In this document: positions 41,616-54,630 of the stretch, in pieces
How positions within the stretch are numbered: position 1 is the first letter of the stretch
Layout of the letters: the number at the start of each line of letters is the position of its first letter
NCBI GenBank assembly: GCA_022316685.1
Contig: JAKJHU010000620.1
Location: 62,001-126,000, forward strand
Length of the DNA stretch: 64,000 nt
Source: Progne subis subis
Taxonomy: Eukaryota; Chordata; Aves; Passeriformes; Hirundinidae
Reading direction: 5' to 3'
The notes under the pieces: generated by a model
What the model saw: the letters and a program-made list of their open reading frames with translations, nothing else
The model's database searches: none
Told to the model about the DNA's origin: nothing
Made by a program: the position numbers and the translations under genes

Positions 41616-42070
41616 TGATGCCTTAAGTTTTAGCTTTCATATTTTTCAGGTTCTGTGCTGCCTTGGTGTGGAACTCTGAGCTTCCTATTCAGTAAGTTCT
41701 CTTCACAGGGCAGGTAGACAAAACAAATCCTTCTCCAGCTTGAGACCAAGGACACCCCTTACAAGCTTCAGGCCCAAAAAGGAAACAACAGGGAACTGAA
41801 GAGAGCAAACAAGGAGGATGAGACTTCAGACCCTGAAGCTGAAATTGGACAATTAACCCTGATACGAAAATGGACCAAAAACTTATCAAAGTGTGAAACC
41901 TCGTGACTGGTCATCCATTTTGTGACCATTTTGGGTTCATCTTGGGTGTAGCCCTGGCCAGACTCTTGCTCTGCCCAAGGTGTATCCTTTTATGGCCATT
42001 TAATGAATAACTACTTTATTCTTTTAGCTCTGTCTAGTCTCTGTTCCAGGTCAGCCTCCTCAAGGCATCA
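41616..42070 (+). mobile_element. Solo LTR with 4-bp target duplication in MHC intron 1
   Basis: The 455-bp insert has perfect 9-bp terminal inverted repeats, TGATGCCTT and AAGGCATCA. It is flanked by CTGG on both sides (41,612-41,615 and 42,071-42,074). A 4-bp duplication is typical of gammaretrovirus-like (ERV1) integration. TTTTATGGCC and CTTTATTC near 41,990-42,020 are possible promoter and polyadenylation remnants. No internal genes remain. Confidence 0.82.
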
Positions 42071-42449
42071 CTGGCAGCCCTTTTCCTGGGCGCAGGATTC
42101 CCTGGACACCCCATCCCCCCTCTCCCAGTCCCTGCACCCCCTTTCCTTGACTCTGAGCCCCTGAACCTCCTTCCCAGCTCAGCCAGTTCTTCCAGTCCTC
42201 CCTTTCCTTGACCTGTAACCCCCCTGGATCCCCAAACTCCCACTTTCAGTCCCCCAGCTCCCCCAAATCACTGTGTCCCCGCAGTTCTCCACTCCCTGCA
42301 GTCCCTGGAAGTGGCAGTGTTGGAGCCCAGTGTGGGGGTCCCCCAGTCCTTGATTGTGGGGACGTGGACGGGACCCCTGTGAGTGCTGGGACAGCGAGCG
42401 GGGCCAGATGGAGCCACAGACACTGGGGATGGCAGCGGGAGCTGAGCCA

Positions 42450-43915
42450 GGATATTGGGACAGGCAGAGCTGGGATATTGGGATAGGCAGAGCTGGGACA
42501 TTGGGACAGGCAGAGCTGGGACATTGGGACAGGCAGAGCTGGGACATTGGGACAGGCAGAGCTGGGATATTGGAATAGGCAGAGCTGGGATATTGGGACA
42601 GGCAGAGCTGGGACATTGGGACAGGCAGAGCTGGGATATTGGGACAGGCAGAGCTGGAATATTGGGACAGCCAGAGCTGGGATATTGGGATAGGCAGAGC
42701 TGGGATACTGGGATAGGCAGAGCTGGGACATTGGGACAGGCAGAGCTGGGATATTGGGACAGGCAGAGCTGGAATATTGGGACAGCCAGAGCTGGGATAT
42801 TGGAATAGGCAGAGCTGGGATATTGGGATAGGCAGAGCTGGGACATTGGGATAGGCAGAGCTGGGACATTGGGACAGGCAGAGCTGGGACATTGGGACAG
42901 CCAGAGCTGGGACATTGGGACAGGCAGAGCTGGGATATTGGGACAGGCAGAGCTGGGATATTGGGATAGGCAGAGCTGGGATACTGGGATAGGCAGAGCT
43001 GGGACATTGGGACAGGCAGAGCTGGGACATTGGGACAGCAGAGCTGGAATATTGGGACAGGCAGAGCTGGAATATTGGGACAGCCAGAGCTGGGATATTG
43101 GAATAGGCAGAGCTGGGATATTGGGATAGGCAGAGCTGGGACATTGGGATAGGCAGAGCTGGGACATTGGGACAGGCAGAGCTGGGACATTGGGACAGGC
43201 AGAGCTGGAATATTGGGACAGCCAGAGCTGGAATATTGGGACAGCCAGAGCTGGGATATTGGGATAGGCAGAGCTGGGACATTGGGACAGGCAGAGCTGG
43301 GACATTGGGACAGGCAGAGCTGGGATATTGGGACAGGCAGAGCTGGGATATTGGGACAGGCAGAGCTGGGATATTGGGATAGGCAGAGCTGGGATACTGG
43401 GATAGGCAGAGCTGGGACATTGGGACAGGCAGAGCTGGGACATTGGGACACCAGAGCTGGAATATTGGGACAGGCAGAGCTGGGACATTGGGACAGGCAG
43501 AGCTGGAATATTGGGACAGGCAGAGCTGGGATATTGGGATAGGCAGAGCTGGGATATTGGGATAGGCAGAGCTGGGATATTGGGACAGGCAGAGCTGGGA
43601 TACTGGGACAGGCAGAGCTGGGATACTGGGATAGGCAGAGCTGGGACATTGGGACAGCCAGAGCTGGGACATTGGGACACCAGAGCTGGAATATTGGGAT
43701 AGGCAGAGCTGGGACATTGGGACAGGCAGAGCTGGGACATTGGGACACCAGAGCTGGAATATTGGGATAGGCAGAGCTGGGACATTGGGACAGGCAGAGC
43801 TGGGACATTGGGACAGCCAGAGCTGGGACATTGGGACAGGCAGAGCTGGAATATTGGGACAGGCAGAGCTGGAATATTGGGATAGGCAGAGCTGGAATAT
43901 TGGGATAGGCAGACC
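42450..43915 (+). repeat. 23-bp minisatellite within the MHC class I alpha-1 exon
   Basis: About 64 tandem units begin GGATATTGGGACAGGCAG and differ by a few recurrent variants (GGACATT, GGAATATT, GATAGG, CAGCC) plus several 22-bp units. The first unit is codons GYWDRQS of exon 2, and the last returns to in-frame YWDRQTQDIE. The normal exon sequence holds an 11-bp direct repeat, CCAGGATATTG, spaced 23 bp apart, a natural seed for slippage or unequal exchange. Because 23 is not a multiple of 3, all minus-strand frames lack stops and give spurious ORFs of more than 500 codons. Confidence 0.95.
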
Positions 43916-43931
43916 CAGGATATTGAGATAG

Positions 43932-44590
43932 TGTCCTAGGATGACTTTATGATGCTTGTATCCCAAGTCCTCTGTTCTGTTTATGCTGTATATTGAGTTC
44001 TGTGCTTTTAAGACTGGTTCTAAGAGCAAGGAGAAGCGCGGAATTTGTTTTGAGAGAATTGCCTGACTCCTCCACATTCTTTTCTGGACAGGGTGTTCAG
44101 TGGAGGCTTGGAGAGACTGCAGGAGAGATCTTTTTGCTTTTACTTAGTTTCAGCTAGCTAGGGCAGAGAAGTTCCCTGGACTGTATTTTTTCTTTTTTTT
44201 TTTTTTCTCCTGGGACTGTTTAAACCTGCTCGGGACTGGAAAAACCCAGGGAGCACTGGGGGCTTGCACCTGCAGCCCACCAGGGCCTGGACCTTGGCAT
44301 TTTCCAGCAGGACGGACCGGGACTGATGAGAGACTGAGAGAGAGCTGAGCTCCACCCACGGCAAGAACTTTCTCAATTTGCCATCTCACTCCAGAACGAG
44401 AGGTTTTATTGTTTTATATTATTCATTCTTTGTACTTGTATGCACTTTGTTTGTTAAGTAAAATAGTTTTTTCCAATTTTCTCCAAGGAAGTTCTTTACC
44501 AGAGTGGTTGGGGGGAGGGGCCATTTGGGTTTGCTTCCCAGAGGGATCCCATTCAGGGGTTTTCTCCCAAATTTGCCCTAAACCAGGATA
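43932..44590 (+). mobile_element. Solo LTR in the MHC class I alpha-1 exon
   Basis: Starts TGTCCTAGGATGAC and ends ACCAGGATA (TGTCCT against AGGATA, probably once AGGACA). GATAG lies on both sides (43,927-43,931 and 44,591-44,595). It contains a T-rich tract (44,190-44,210) and a TTTTATTG-like region. The terminus resembles betaretrovirus-like (ERVK) LTRs, which usually give 6 bp; five are clear here. It sits just after the minisatellite, splitting the rest of exon 2 from exon 3. Confidence 0.75.
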
Positions 44591-44846
44591 GATAGCCACA
44601 CCCGACTCAAGGAGAGGAACCAGTACGTGGCTGGCAGTGACCTGGAGATGGGACCGGTACACGCAGAAGAGGCGGGAGTGGAGGGAGCTAGGGGCTGGGA
44701 TCTCTGGGAATGGAGGACTCTAAGGGGCTGGGCTGGGATCTCTAGGGATGGGGGGGATCTGTGGGGCTGGAATGGGAATCCAGGGAACTCCCAGAGGCTC
44801 TGTGGGACTGGGACACGACTCCTGGGTTCCTTCTCTCCTCATTTCC

Positions 44847-45126
44847 AGGTCTCCACATGGTGCAGGTGGTTTCCAGCTGTGACCTCCTGTCCAACGGAGA
44901 ATCCATGGATCCCATGGATCCCTGTGGCTATGACAGGTGGGATTTCATCTCCTTCCAGCTGCGATCCAGGAGCTTTGCAGTGTCTGATGGTTCAACTGGA
45001 TCACCCAGAAGTGCTGGGAATCCAAAGGGATCATGGTGGAGCAGATGAAGTATTACCTGGGACACACCTGTGTGAAAGAGCTCCCAAAATACATCAGATA
45101 TGGTTGGGATGCTGTGGAGCACAAAG
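44847..45126 (+). pseudogene. MHC class I exon 3 (alpha-2 domain)
   Basis: An acceptor (CTCCTCATTTCCAG) precedes the exon. The alpha-2 cysteines (SSCDLL and HTCVKE) are both present. One base appears missing near 44,990 between AVSDG and NWITQKCWESK, shifting the frame. At the 3' end AAAG is followed by ATGGG, so the GT donor seems lost. The exon clearly diverges from classical chains, for example the ESMDPMDPC insertion, suggesting a non-classical or long-dead gene. Confidence 0.88.
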
Positions 45127-45889
45127 ATGGGTGTGGGAGGGGAATTTCTATGGGAATGTGGGATTCAGAAATGGGGGGACTTGGGAAGGCCGGAATTCCC
45201 ATGGGATTTCCATGGCTGGATCTCACTCTTATCCCAGTCAGGTGAGAATTCCATGGATGGCTCTCCCCACTACCAACTGCCATGGGAATTCCATGGGGAA
45301 ATGATTTGAATCGATGACCAATCCAATGACAGCAGTGAAATGAGAAGCAATCCCTGCTGGGATTGCATGGGACACAAACACCAATCCTTTCCCCAGGCCG
45401 GCTCTGTTGTGCCCGTGGCAGCGCCAGGGGAGTGCCCTGTCCCTGCCCTGAGCCCAGCACGAGCCTTTCCTCGGGTGTTCCTGCCCTGCCCGGGGCAGGA
45501 GGGCACTGCCGGAGCGGCTTTGGTGGCCCCGGGCACCCAGATGGCTCCAGCCACTGCAGGTGGCTCCTTGGGAATGTTCCAGAGCAAAGCTTCAAGCAAA
45601 CAACAGTTTGTGGAGGGGATTCTCCCCCCTTGGCCTGTGCTGGGAGCCCAAGGGCAACAGCCCGGGCACAACAGCCCAAAGTGCTGGAGCTCAGTGTCCC
45701 TGGGCCAGGCCGTGTTCCCTGGCTGTCCTGTGTCCCTCAACTGTCCCCTGTCCCTCGGCTGTGCCCTGTCCCTCAGCTCTGTGGGGCCGGGGGTGGCAGC
45801 AGGACCCGGGGCAGCCCTGGGGGAGAACAACCCTGAGCCCCAGCTGGGCCAGTCCCCCCAGTTCCCCCTGGGTGGCCCAGGTCACTCCC
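45127..45889. other. Gene-free stretch downstream of MHC exon 3
   Basis: Contains repeats around ATTCCATGGG (45,190-45,300) and a GC-rich stretch with CTGTCCCTCG-type short repeats (45,715-45,780). No MHC exon 4 (alpha-3, immunoglobulin-like) was found. Confidence 0.45.
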
Positions 45890-47040
45890 AGCATGGGCCC
45901 TGTGGCTCCCAGTCACCCCCAGTATGATCCCATTCACTCCCACTATGGCTCCAGTCCTTCCTAGTTTGATTCCAGTGTGAACCCAGTCACTCCTAATATG
46001 GTGCCATTTGTCCCCAGCATGGTCCCAGTTGCACCCAGTCACCCAGTAAGGTTCCAGTCACTCCCAGATACTCCCAGTATTATTCCTGTAACTGCCTTTA
46101 TGGTTCCTCTGCGATCCCAGTCACTCCTGGTCTCTGCCAGGAAATCCCAGTTTATTTCCACTGACTCCCATTTGCTCCTAGTAGCTTCCAACATGATTTC
46201 CTACTCAGAGCCACTCCCAGTCAACTCCAGCATGATTCCAGTCCCTCCTTGTATATCCCAGTTTCCTTTTCCTCAACATTGCCCTCAGCCTGCTCCCAGT
46301 CACTCCCAGTATGATCCCAGAATGACCCCAGTCACCCTCAGTGTGCTGCCAGTTGCTCCCAGTATGATCCCAGTTGTCCCCAGCATGGTCCCATTTCCTC
46401 CCAGTGTAATCCCAGTTGCATAGATCCAGTCACTCCCAGTATGATGTTATTCTGAAGCCATCATGGTCCCAGTTGTCCCCAGCATGGTCCCATTTCCTCC
46501 CAGTGTAATCCCAGTTGCACAGATCCAGTCACTCCCAGTATGATGTTATTCTGAAGCCATCATGGTCCCAGCTGCCCCCAGTATTGTCTCAGTAGCTCCC
46601 AGTTCCTCCCAGTCTGGTCCCAGTTGCTCTCAGTGGCCCTAACATAGACCCAGTCATTTCAAGTATGATCCCAGTATGAGTCACCATGATCCTAGTCTCC
46701 ACCAGCATGGTCCCAGTCAAACCCAGTTGCCTCCAGTACAGACCCAGTCACTTCCAGTCCCTCTCAGTGTGTTCCCAGTCACCCCAATATAGTCACAGAC
46801 ATTCCCAGTATATCCCAGTTGCCCTCAGCATACTCATAGTCATTCCCAGACACATCAACTTGTCCCAGTAAGGTTCCAGTTTCCACCAGTATGATCCCAG
46901 TCACTCTCAGTCCAATCCCAGTATATCCCAGTTGGTCCCACATTGATCCCTGTTCCCCAGTTCTGGTCCTGCTGTGTCCCAGTGTGCTCTGATCCTGCTC
47001 CCAGTGCACACCAGTACCGGGCCCGGTGTACCCCGGTGTA
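45890..47040 (-). repeat. CAGTCACTCCCAGTATGATC minisatellite, reverse orientation
   Basis: About 1.15 kb of degenerate units, the reverse complement of the array at 39,224-40,130. A near-exact duplication of about 110 bp (46,361-46,470 and 46,471-46,580) shows recent local expansion. Together the arrays bracket the MHC pseudogene in inverted orientation. Confidence 0.88.
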
Positions 47041-48847
47041 TCCAGTAGGATTCCTGCCTGACCCAAGCACTGCACTTATGGCTCCAACATTGCTTTCCAA
47101 CAAAAACAGAGGAAGGCAAACTGTGTGTAACTCATGGTATTTTACAGTGTCCAAAACTTGCCAAGTCATGGATATTAGAGATAAGATCCATCTGGAATTA
47201 ATGGGAAGGAGAAGTAGTGCAAGATGGAAAAGGGTAGCATAGAAATAAACAGAGGGAAACATTTTGGTTTATTTCTTTTCATTTTCATTTCACTTCTGGA
47301 AAGCTGTTTCAGTTTTCCAGGAATCTTCTCCACAGTCCTGTCTGCTCTTTTCAAGAACCTTTCCTGGAGAATGAGATGCAGCTTCTGTCACAAGATGTGC
47401 CACCAACTGCAGCTTCTCTTGGCTTGCCACACCGTGTGTGCAGCACGACTCTTGCAGCAAAGCAAGATAAATGTATGGAGAACTTTACAACTTGTTCTTT
47501 CTTTTCCTGGTGGACTGGGGACTTGTGCCATTGGTAAGGTTTTCATTGTTACTGTTCTACCCTAAGAAAACATGATGGGGTACCAGGAATTATTAGGGAA
47601 TACAAGCCTGGCTGAATGCAGAGAAAGAATCTCCAGAGGCTGCAGCCTGGAGTGGAGTTGTGTGAAAATCATTCCAACATTTCCATGGGCGCCTGGAAAG
47701 TGATCTAGAGAATGAAAATGGGCTGACAGAGTTTGTTTCTGTGTTCAGTTTAGATGATTCTACATCTCTTGCATTGATATAAATCAAGAGTACAATCAGT
47801 TCATGAGAAGCACCAGAACAAGGTGAACCTCTCCAAGGAGGTGACTGAAAGAATCCGAAAATGAAAAATGCAGGGAATGACTGGGTGAACTTGGTCTGTA
47901 AGAATGGTTATTTTTTTCTAATAATTTCTAATCCATTCCCTCTGCTTTTGTCTTTCTGCAAAAGGCCATGTTCATCCCCGACGCCTCATGAAATGAGAAG
48001 CCTGAGCTTGTGGAACTGCCTGAGAGATGCCCTGTTCCTCTGCAGGGATACTCAGTCTGAAACAGGAGTCTGAGCTCTCTCTGGGGAAGCCTCCTATGAG
48101 CTGGAATTTGTTTCATGCTGGGAGAGAAGGAGGTGAGGGAGAATGATGAGTGCTGTGTGGCAGGAGGCAATTTCTGTGATGGTCTCTTGTCAGTTGATTC
48201 TATTTCAGCAGCAGCAACAGGGCTGTGTTTGAGTGCTGCAAATGTGGCCTGTGTTCTGGAAAAAAATAAGAGAGAGTCAGAGACTTGCTGGTTTTGTATG
48301 TTTCTTTGTTATCAAGCTTGGCCTTGGGGGAGAGCTTGCTTGCTCCCTTGGCAACGTGGAGGAGGAGGTACACACAGCTTCGCTTCACAGCAAAGCTGGG
48401 GACTCCCACCCCCCCTCACGGGCCTTTTTCCCCTTGCCGGGGAGTCCGTTTCGCGTCGCTGATCAGGGGTCATCCAGCGATGGGGGACTCCTTCTCAGGT
48501 CACGGCGACTAAATAAAGCTGCTTCGGCGGACCCCCGTACCTCTTGCACTAGTCTAAAATGTGACTACAGTCCTGGATTTTACTTTGGTTCCCTGCTTTT
48601 CAGAGTCTCTTGTTCTTGGGTTGTTCCCAGAATTCCAGCGTTCTTTTTATTTGCATATTCAGACACTATCCGGCGAATGGGAGCAGAGATACAGGTAATA
48701 AGGTGAATTGTTAATTAACAAACAAGTAAATAAGGTGATAAATCAGTATTAAAACAGGAATAAGGCAAATTCTTTATACAGAACTAGCATTTACGATCTT
48801 AATGGAATTACTTAAAAATTAAGTAACTAAAACATAGATTATTTGAA
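47041..48847. other. Gene-free stretch with a possible LTR remnant
   Basis: No gene is recognised. A possible LTR R-U5 remnant spans about 48,290-48,570: a GC-rich part, then CTAAATAAAGCTGC (48,508) and a short tail, the layout of a retroviral polyadenylation region. Boundaries and family are unknown. Confidence 0.35.
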
Positions 48848-50138
48848 TAGAATTTATTTATAACACTGCCCAAAGTCGCATTCAACATTCTCAGTGGCCA
48901 AAGCAGATGCCAATATCTCAAACCGGCTTCTGATAGCTCCTTGTCCTTTCTAAAACTATTTCCAGGGTCCTGACAGGGTAACACTTCACATTCCTTCCTA
49001 ACTAAAAACCAAACTGTGCAAACCCATGACAGTGACCTTTAGGCTTTGCAGGGCTCAGGCACAGCGGCTGTGACAGAGTCAGGGCTGAGGTCACACTCTG
49101 TGGGTTGGGGCAGAGCCCAGAAAGAAATGACCTGAGATGGGCTCAAATGCAATGATGGGACCATGGCCAGACCCTCATGTTCTTCAGTCCCACCTCACAT
49201 CATTGCCAGGGCAGAGAAAGGGACAGGTGACTTCTCAGAGTGGGTCACACAGAATCACAGAATCACAGAATAATGAGGTTGGAAGAGACCTCTAAGATCA
49301 TCAAGTCCAACCTATGCCTTAACATCTCAACTAGACTATAGCACTAAGTGCCATGTCCAGTCTTTTTTTAAACACATCCAGAGATGGTGACTCCACCACC
49401 TCCCTGGGAAGCAATTCCAGTGCTTAATTACTCTTTCAGTGAAAAATTTTTTCCTAATATCTAACCTGTACCGTCCCTGACGTAGCTTGAGACTGTGTCC
49501 CCTTGTTCTGTCAGTTGCTGCCCGGTGGAAGAAACTGACCCCCACCTGTCTACAACCTCCCTTCAGGAAGTTGTAGAGAGTAATAAGGTCACAGGAACCG
49601 TTGTCACCAGAGCCCTTCCCAAAGTGGCAATGGCCCATTAACAGAAGATATCTCCCTGGAGGGAGGATGGGTCATGGAAGAGATCAAGAACACGGTCCCA
49701 TCTGGTTTTAACAGCTGGCCCATTAAGAGAAGATCCCCCTCAGAGATATGAGGGATGGGTCATGGAAGAGATAAACAACCTGCCTCAAATGGTGTTCACA
49801 GATGGTAATAGAACACATTTTTTTTGCTAAATCTTGCATTGCAAGACAGGGCTTGAGGCTCCTTGCCCAGGAGCTCTCAGGAATTCCTCAAGGCTACTGA
49901 GATAACAATAGGACTACAAATAAGAACCAAGAGCCGGAGAAACTGTTTACAAACAACACAAAACTTAGAGGACACACAACATGATGATGGACGCTTGACC
50001 AATTGGGTTTCCTGAAGGATGTGTGCCTGCCTCGTGAACAAGTGGCTCAGACAATTGAGAGACACCTGTGTGTGTGGAGATTAATGCTAGAATTTATAAC
50101 TGGAGTTTAACATTAACAAAATATTAATTAAATAAAAA

Positions 50139-50179
<41 letters not shown>

Positions 50180-51974
50180 TAAATAAATTACTTCTGCTAA
50201 AATCATATTGATTCTGCTATTCAGTTGCCCAGTGCATCCCCTGCACTGGAGAGGCTCTGCAGGACTGACAGGATGGGCTTTGGGGCTGTGAGGAGAAGCT
50301 GAGGGACCTGGGCTGCTGGAGCTTCTGGAGAGAAGGCCCAGGGCTCATCCTGCAACTGCTGCAAGGGTGGTTTCAGAAAATCACATAATCAGCAAGGTTG
50401 AGAAAGACTATGGACATCATCAAGTCAAACCTTGTCCTGACACTGCCTTGACTGCCTTGAGACTTTTTTTCTCCAGGATAAACAAGCGACAATCTGGGGA
50501 CAGATTGGATGGACAGCAGCCAGGAGAAATGGACCAATGAGGACAGATGGACATCAGGCTGGACATGAGCCATCAGTGTGCCCAGGTGGCCAAGAAGGCC
50601 AATGGCTCCTGGCCTGGATCAGGACAGTGTGACCAGCAGCACCAGGGCAGTGATTCTTCCTCTGTGCTCGGCAGTGGTTGGGCAGCACCTCGAGTGCTGT
50701 GTCCAGTTCTGGGCCCCCGATCTTAGGAAGGACATGGAAGGGCTGGAGTGTGTCCAGAGAAGAACAACAAGGCTGGTGAGGGGTCTGGAACACAAGTCCT
50801 GTGAGGAGTGGCTGAGGGAGTTGGGGTTGTTCATCGTGGAGAAGAGGAGGCTCCGGCAAGACAAGGCAGTGTCAGGGCAAAGGTTCGACTTGGTGATCGC
50901 CTTCTCCAACCTTGCTGATTCTGTGATTCTCTGAAACCATCAGTGCAGCAGTTGCAGGATGAGCCCTGGGCCTCCTCTTCAGAAGCTCCAGCAGCCCATC
51001 TGCCTCAACTTCTCCTGACAGCCCCAAAGCCCATCATGTCAGTCCTGCAGAGCCTCTGCAGCTCCTCCTCCTTGCCCAGAACAGGAAGCCCCACAGTCAG
51101 ACACAGCAGCCCAGATGTGCCCCCCTGGCCTGTGGTGCCTCTGGCAAGGGAGCAGCACGAAGCACTGCAGGAGCCTACAGACAATTCCTGAAGCACTTGG
51201 AGGATGATCCTGCTCCCCAAGTGACATTCCCATGGTGCTGGGAACTCAGGAACTGCAATGGGGAGTGGGGCCGGAGAGGAAAGGGCAACCAGTGATGGGA
51301 TGGGAAGGGAACAGGGCTGGGCAATAGAAAGAAATTTGCACCAGGAAGAGTAAAGAAAGCCAAGGTGAAGCAAAGGAAATGCTGAGGGCAGTCTTGGGGT
51401 GGCTGCTGGACAGCCCTGGCTCTGAGCAACAACATCTGCAGTGGCACAGGAAAATCACAGCTCATGGGAACAAACTTTCTGCCTGACTTCAGAGGCCACC
51501 ACAAACCTGAGTGGTTTCCCTGCTGTCCCCCAGCCCTTCCTGGCCCCAGGGGCTGATGATGGCATTTGTGCTCCCTCAGGTTCATCTTCCCACACCAACA
51601 CCATGGGGGTGCTCACACCTGCTCTGGGCAGTGCAAACAGGGGCTCCTGAGCCAGTGCTGCCGTGTCTGTGCCTGCAAGGATGCGGCACCTGTGTGAGCT
51701 GGGGGAGAGGCCAGGGCTGCAGAGGGGGGATGTTGTTGGCAGGTGCATGAGGACGCTCTGGGACGCTGCCCTGGGGTGTCCAGCGCAGTGGGGATGGATC
51801 AGCCCCTGCTCTGCTGCTCCTTCCCATCTCCCCCAGGCACCTTGCAGAGCCCCAGCCATGCTGTTTGCCCCCAGCCTGCCCACGGCCACCCTGGGGCTGC
51901 TCACGGGGCTTTTCTCTGCTGAGCATTGGCCTGGGCGTGTTCTGGAGAGAGCCTGGGCAAGGAGCCTGGAGCCC
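48848..51974 (+). repeat. Segmental duplication, right arm, block A
   Basis: Counterpart of 180-2,974, including the AT microsatellite (about 50,130-50,190), the CR1 foldback (about 50,240-51,060) and the U3-like fragment (49,615-49,870). It ends at the same GCAAGGAGCCTGGAGCC motif, after which it continues into an inverted copy of its own U3-like fragment. Confidence 0.85.
49250..49586 (-). mobile_element. CR1 LINE 3' end insertion, minus strand
   Basis: CR1 3'-terminal sequence in reverse orientation (CACAGAATCACAGAATAATG, GGTTGGAAGAGACCTCTAAG). It is absent from the homologous position near 566 of the left arm. GGTCACA lies on both sides (49,243-49,249 and 49,587-49,593) and once at the empty site, so a short target duplication is likely. 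Only about 340 bp of the 3' end is present. Confidence 0.85.
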
Positions 51975-52510
51975 TGTCTTGCAATGCAAGATGTAACTGA
52001 AAAAATGTATTCCATTACCATCTGTTAAAACCAGGAGGGCAGGTTGTTTATCTCTTCCATGACCCATTCATTCCTCATATCTCTGAGGGGGATCTTCTCT
52101 TAATGCGCCAGATGTTAAAACCAAAAGGGGCAGTGTTCTTGATCTCCTCCATGACCCATCCTCCCTCCAGGGAGATATCTTCTGGTAATGGGCCATTGAG
52201 TCTCATGCATGACTGATAAAATTACATCATCCCATTGTGAGATGCTCCACCCAGAGGGAGGAGCCAAGCATTCCCACCTGGATATAATCTGAGATTTAAA
52301 CACCAGGAGCAGCCAGTTTCCACTGGAGTCATAGAGGAAGACCAGACCCATCTACATCACCCTGACTACCTGGGTATCAGGTTGGATTCTGAATCTTATG
52401 TTTTGGGGATTTTTTTTTTTAACTACTGAATATTTCGTTTAATTTTCCTACTGAAGAACTGATATTCCTATTGCCATATCTTTACCTGAGAGACCATTAA
52501 TTTCAAAATT
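51975..52510 (+). repeat. LTR-like sequence inverted relative to the arm
   Basis: The first about 230 bp are the reverse complement of 49,615-49,870. A TATA-like GGATATAATC (52,280) and AT-rich sequence follow. It looks like a U3-R region in plus orientation adjoining the duplication breakpoint. Confidence 0.4.
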
Positions 52511-53267
52511 ATAATTCAATGAGAGGGAGTTTGTATTTTCCATTTCAAGGGAGGCTCCTGCCTTCTGTAGCAGACCCCTGTCTTACCAGCTCAAGACAGG
52601 GAGCTTGGCTCAGATATCCTGAGTGGTCCCTGGGTGGGTTTTTTTGGTTGGGGATGTTTGGAGAAGTAAGAACTCCAGAGCTGGGTGGAAAATGGCCCTT
52701 GGGGGGACATTGGGGGGTCACAATGGTGGCTGCTGGCAGAGGCAGCCTGGAGGAGCAGAGCCCTGTGTCCCCCAGGAGCCCAATGTAGGGAGCCCAGAGA
52801 GGGGGGGAGTGCCACAATTGGTGGGACCCTCAAACCTGGAGAGGGGCAGGAGGGGACTCTTTGGAGCCCCTGCACCTCAAAGCAGGGAATCAGGGGAGAA
52901 GGGGCCCCGGGACACCAAAACCCCAGCACCCCTAAGTGGGGAGATGGAAAAGGGAGAAACATTTTGGATTACTGTGAGTCCCAGCAGGCTGGGGAGGGAC
53001 AATGAGATGGGGAACCTCCAGTAGAAGCGTGATCCCCAGCAACTGGGAAAGGAGACAACCCTCCAAACACCAAAGGGGAGAGGCCGGAGATGGGGAGCTC
53101 TGCAAAGGAATTTTCAGGGATCAGTCTTGGTGTTTGGGAAGTTTTTATGTACCCCAGATGTCCAGTGACTTGTAGGGATGGAGCTGAGCAGAGGGACATT
53201 GAAACACAACCTGCTCATCCCTTGTTTCTCCAAAAACCAAGACTGCCCATTCCCAAACCTTGGCTGG

Positions 53268-54630
<1,363 letters not shown>

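Larger units (their letters stand above)
40918..45126 (+). pseudogene. MHC class I alpha chain pseudogene (exons 1-3)
   Basis: MHC class I presents peptides to CD8 T cells. Exon 1 (tentative, 40,918-40,953) would encode a leader MAPALGLGALLG with a GT donor. Exon 2 (alpha-1) starts after CCCCGCAG at 42,285 with LHSLQSLEVAVLEPSVGVPQ and reaches EPGYWDRQ at 42,444-42,467. It then runs into a 23-bp minisatellite and resumes as EYWDRQTQDIEI just before an LTR; exon 2-like coding may continue to about 44,640. Exon 3 (alpha-2) starts after TTTCCAG at 44,847 and shows SSCDLL, YDRWDFISFQL and HTCVKELPKYIRYGWD, including both disulphide cysteines. At least two frameshifts precede GYWDRQ (near 42,350 and 42,380) and one splits exon 3 (near 44,990). 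Alpha-3, transmembrane and tail exons are not found. Confidence 0.88.

Noticed and set aside
42450..43915. Possible CRISPR-like array (regular short repeats)
   Set aside because: There are no unique spacers; units are contiguous tandem copies with point variants in a vertebrate exon.
42179..44077. Three overlapping minus-strand ORFs of about 500-630 codons with a 23-residue repeat
   Set aside because: They are the 23-bp minisatellite read in its stop-free direction; a period that is not a multiple of 3 opens every frame. They have no start context and no non-repeat coding part.
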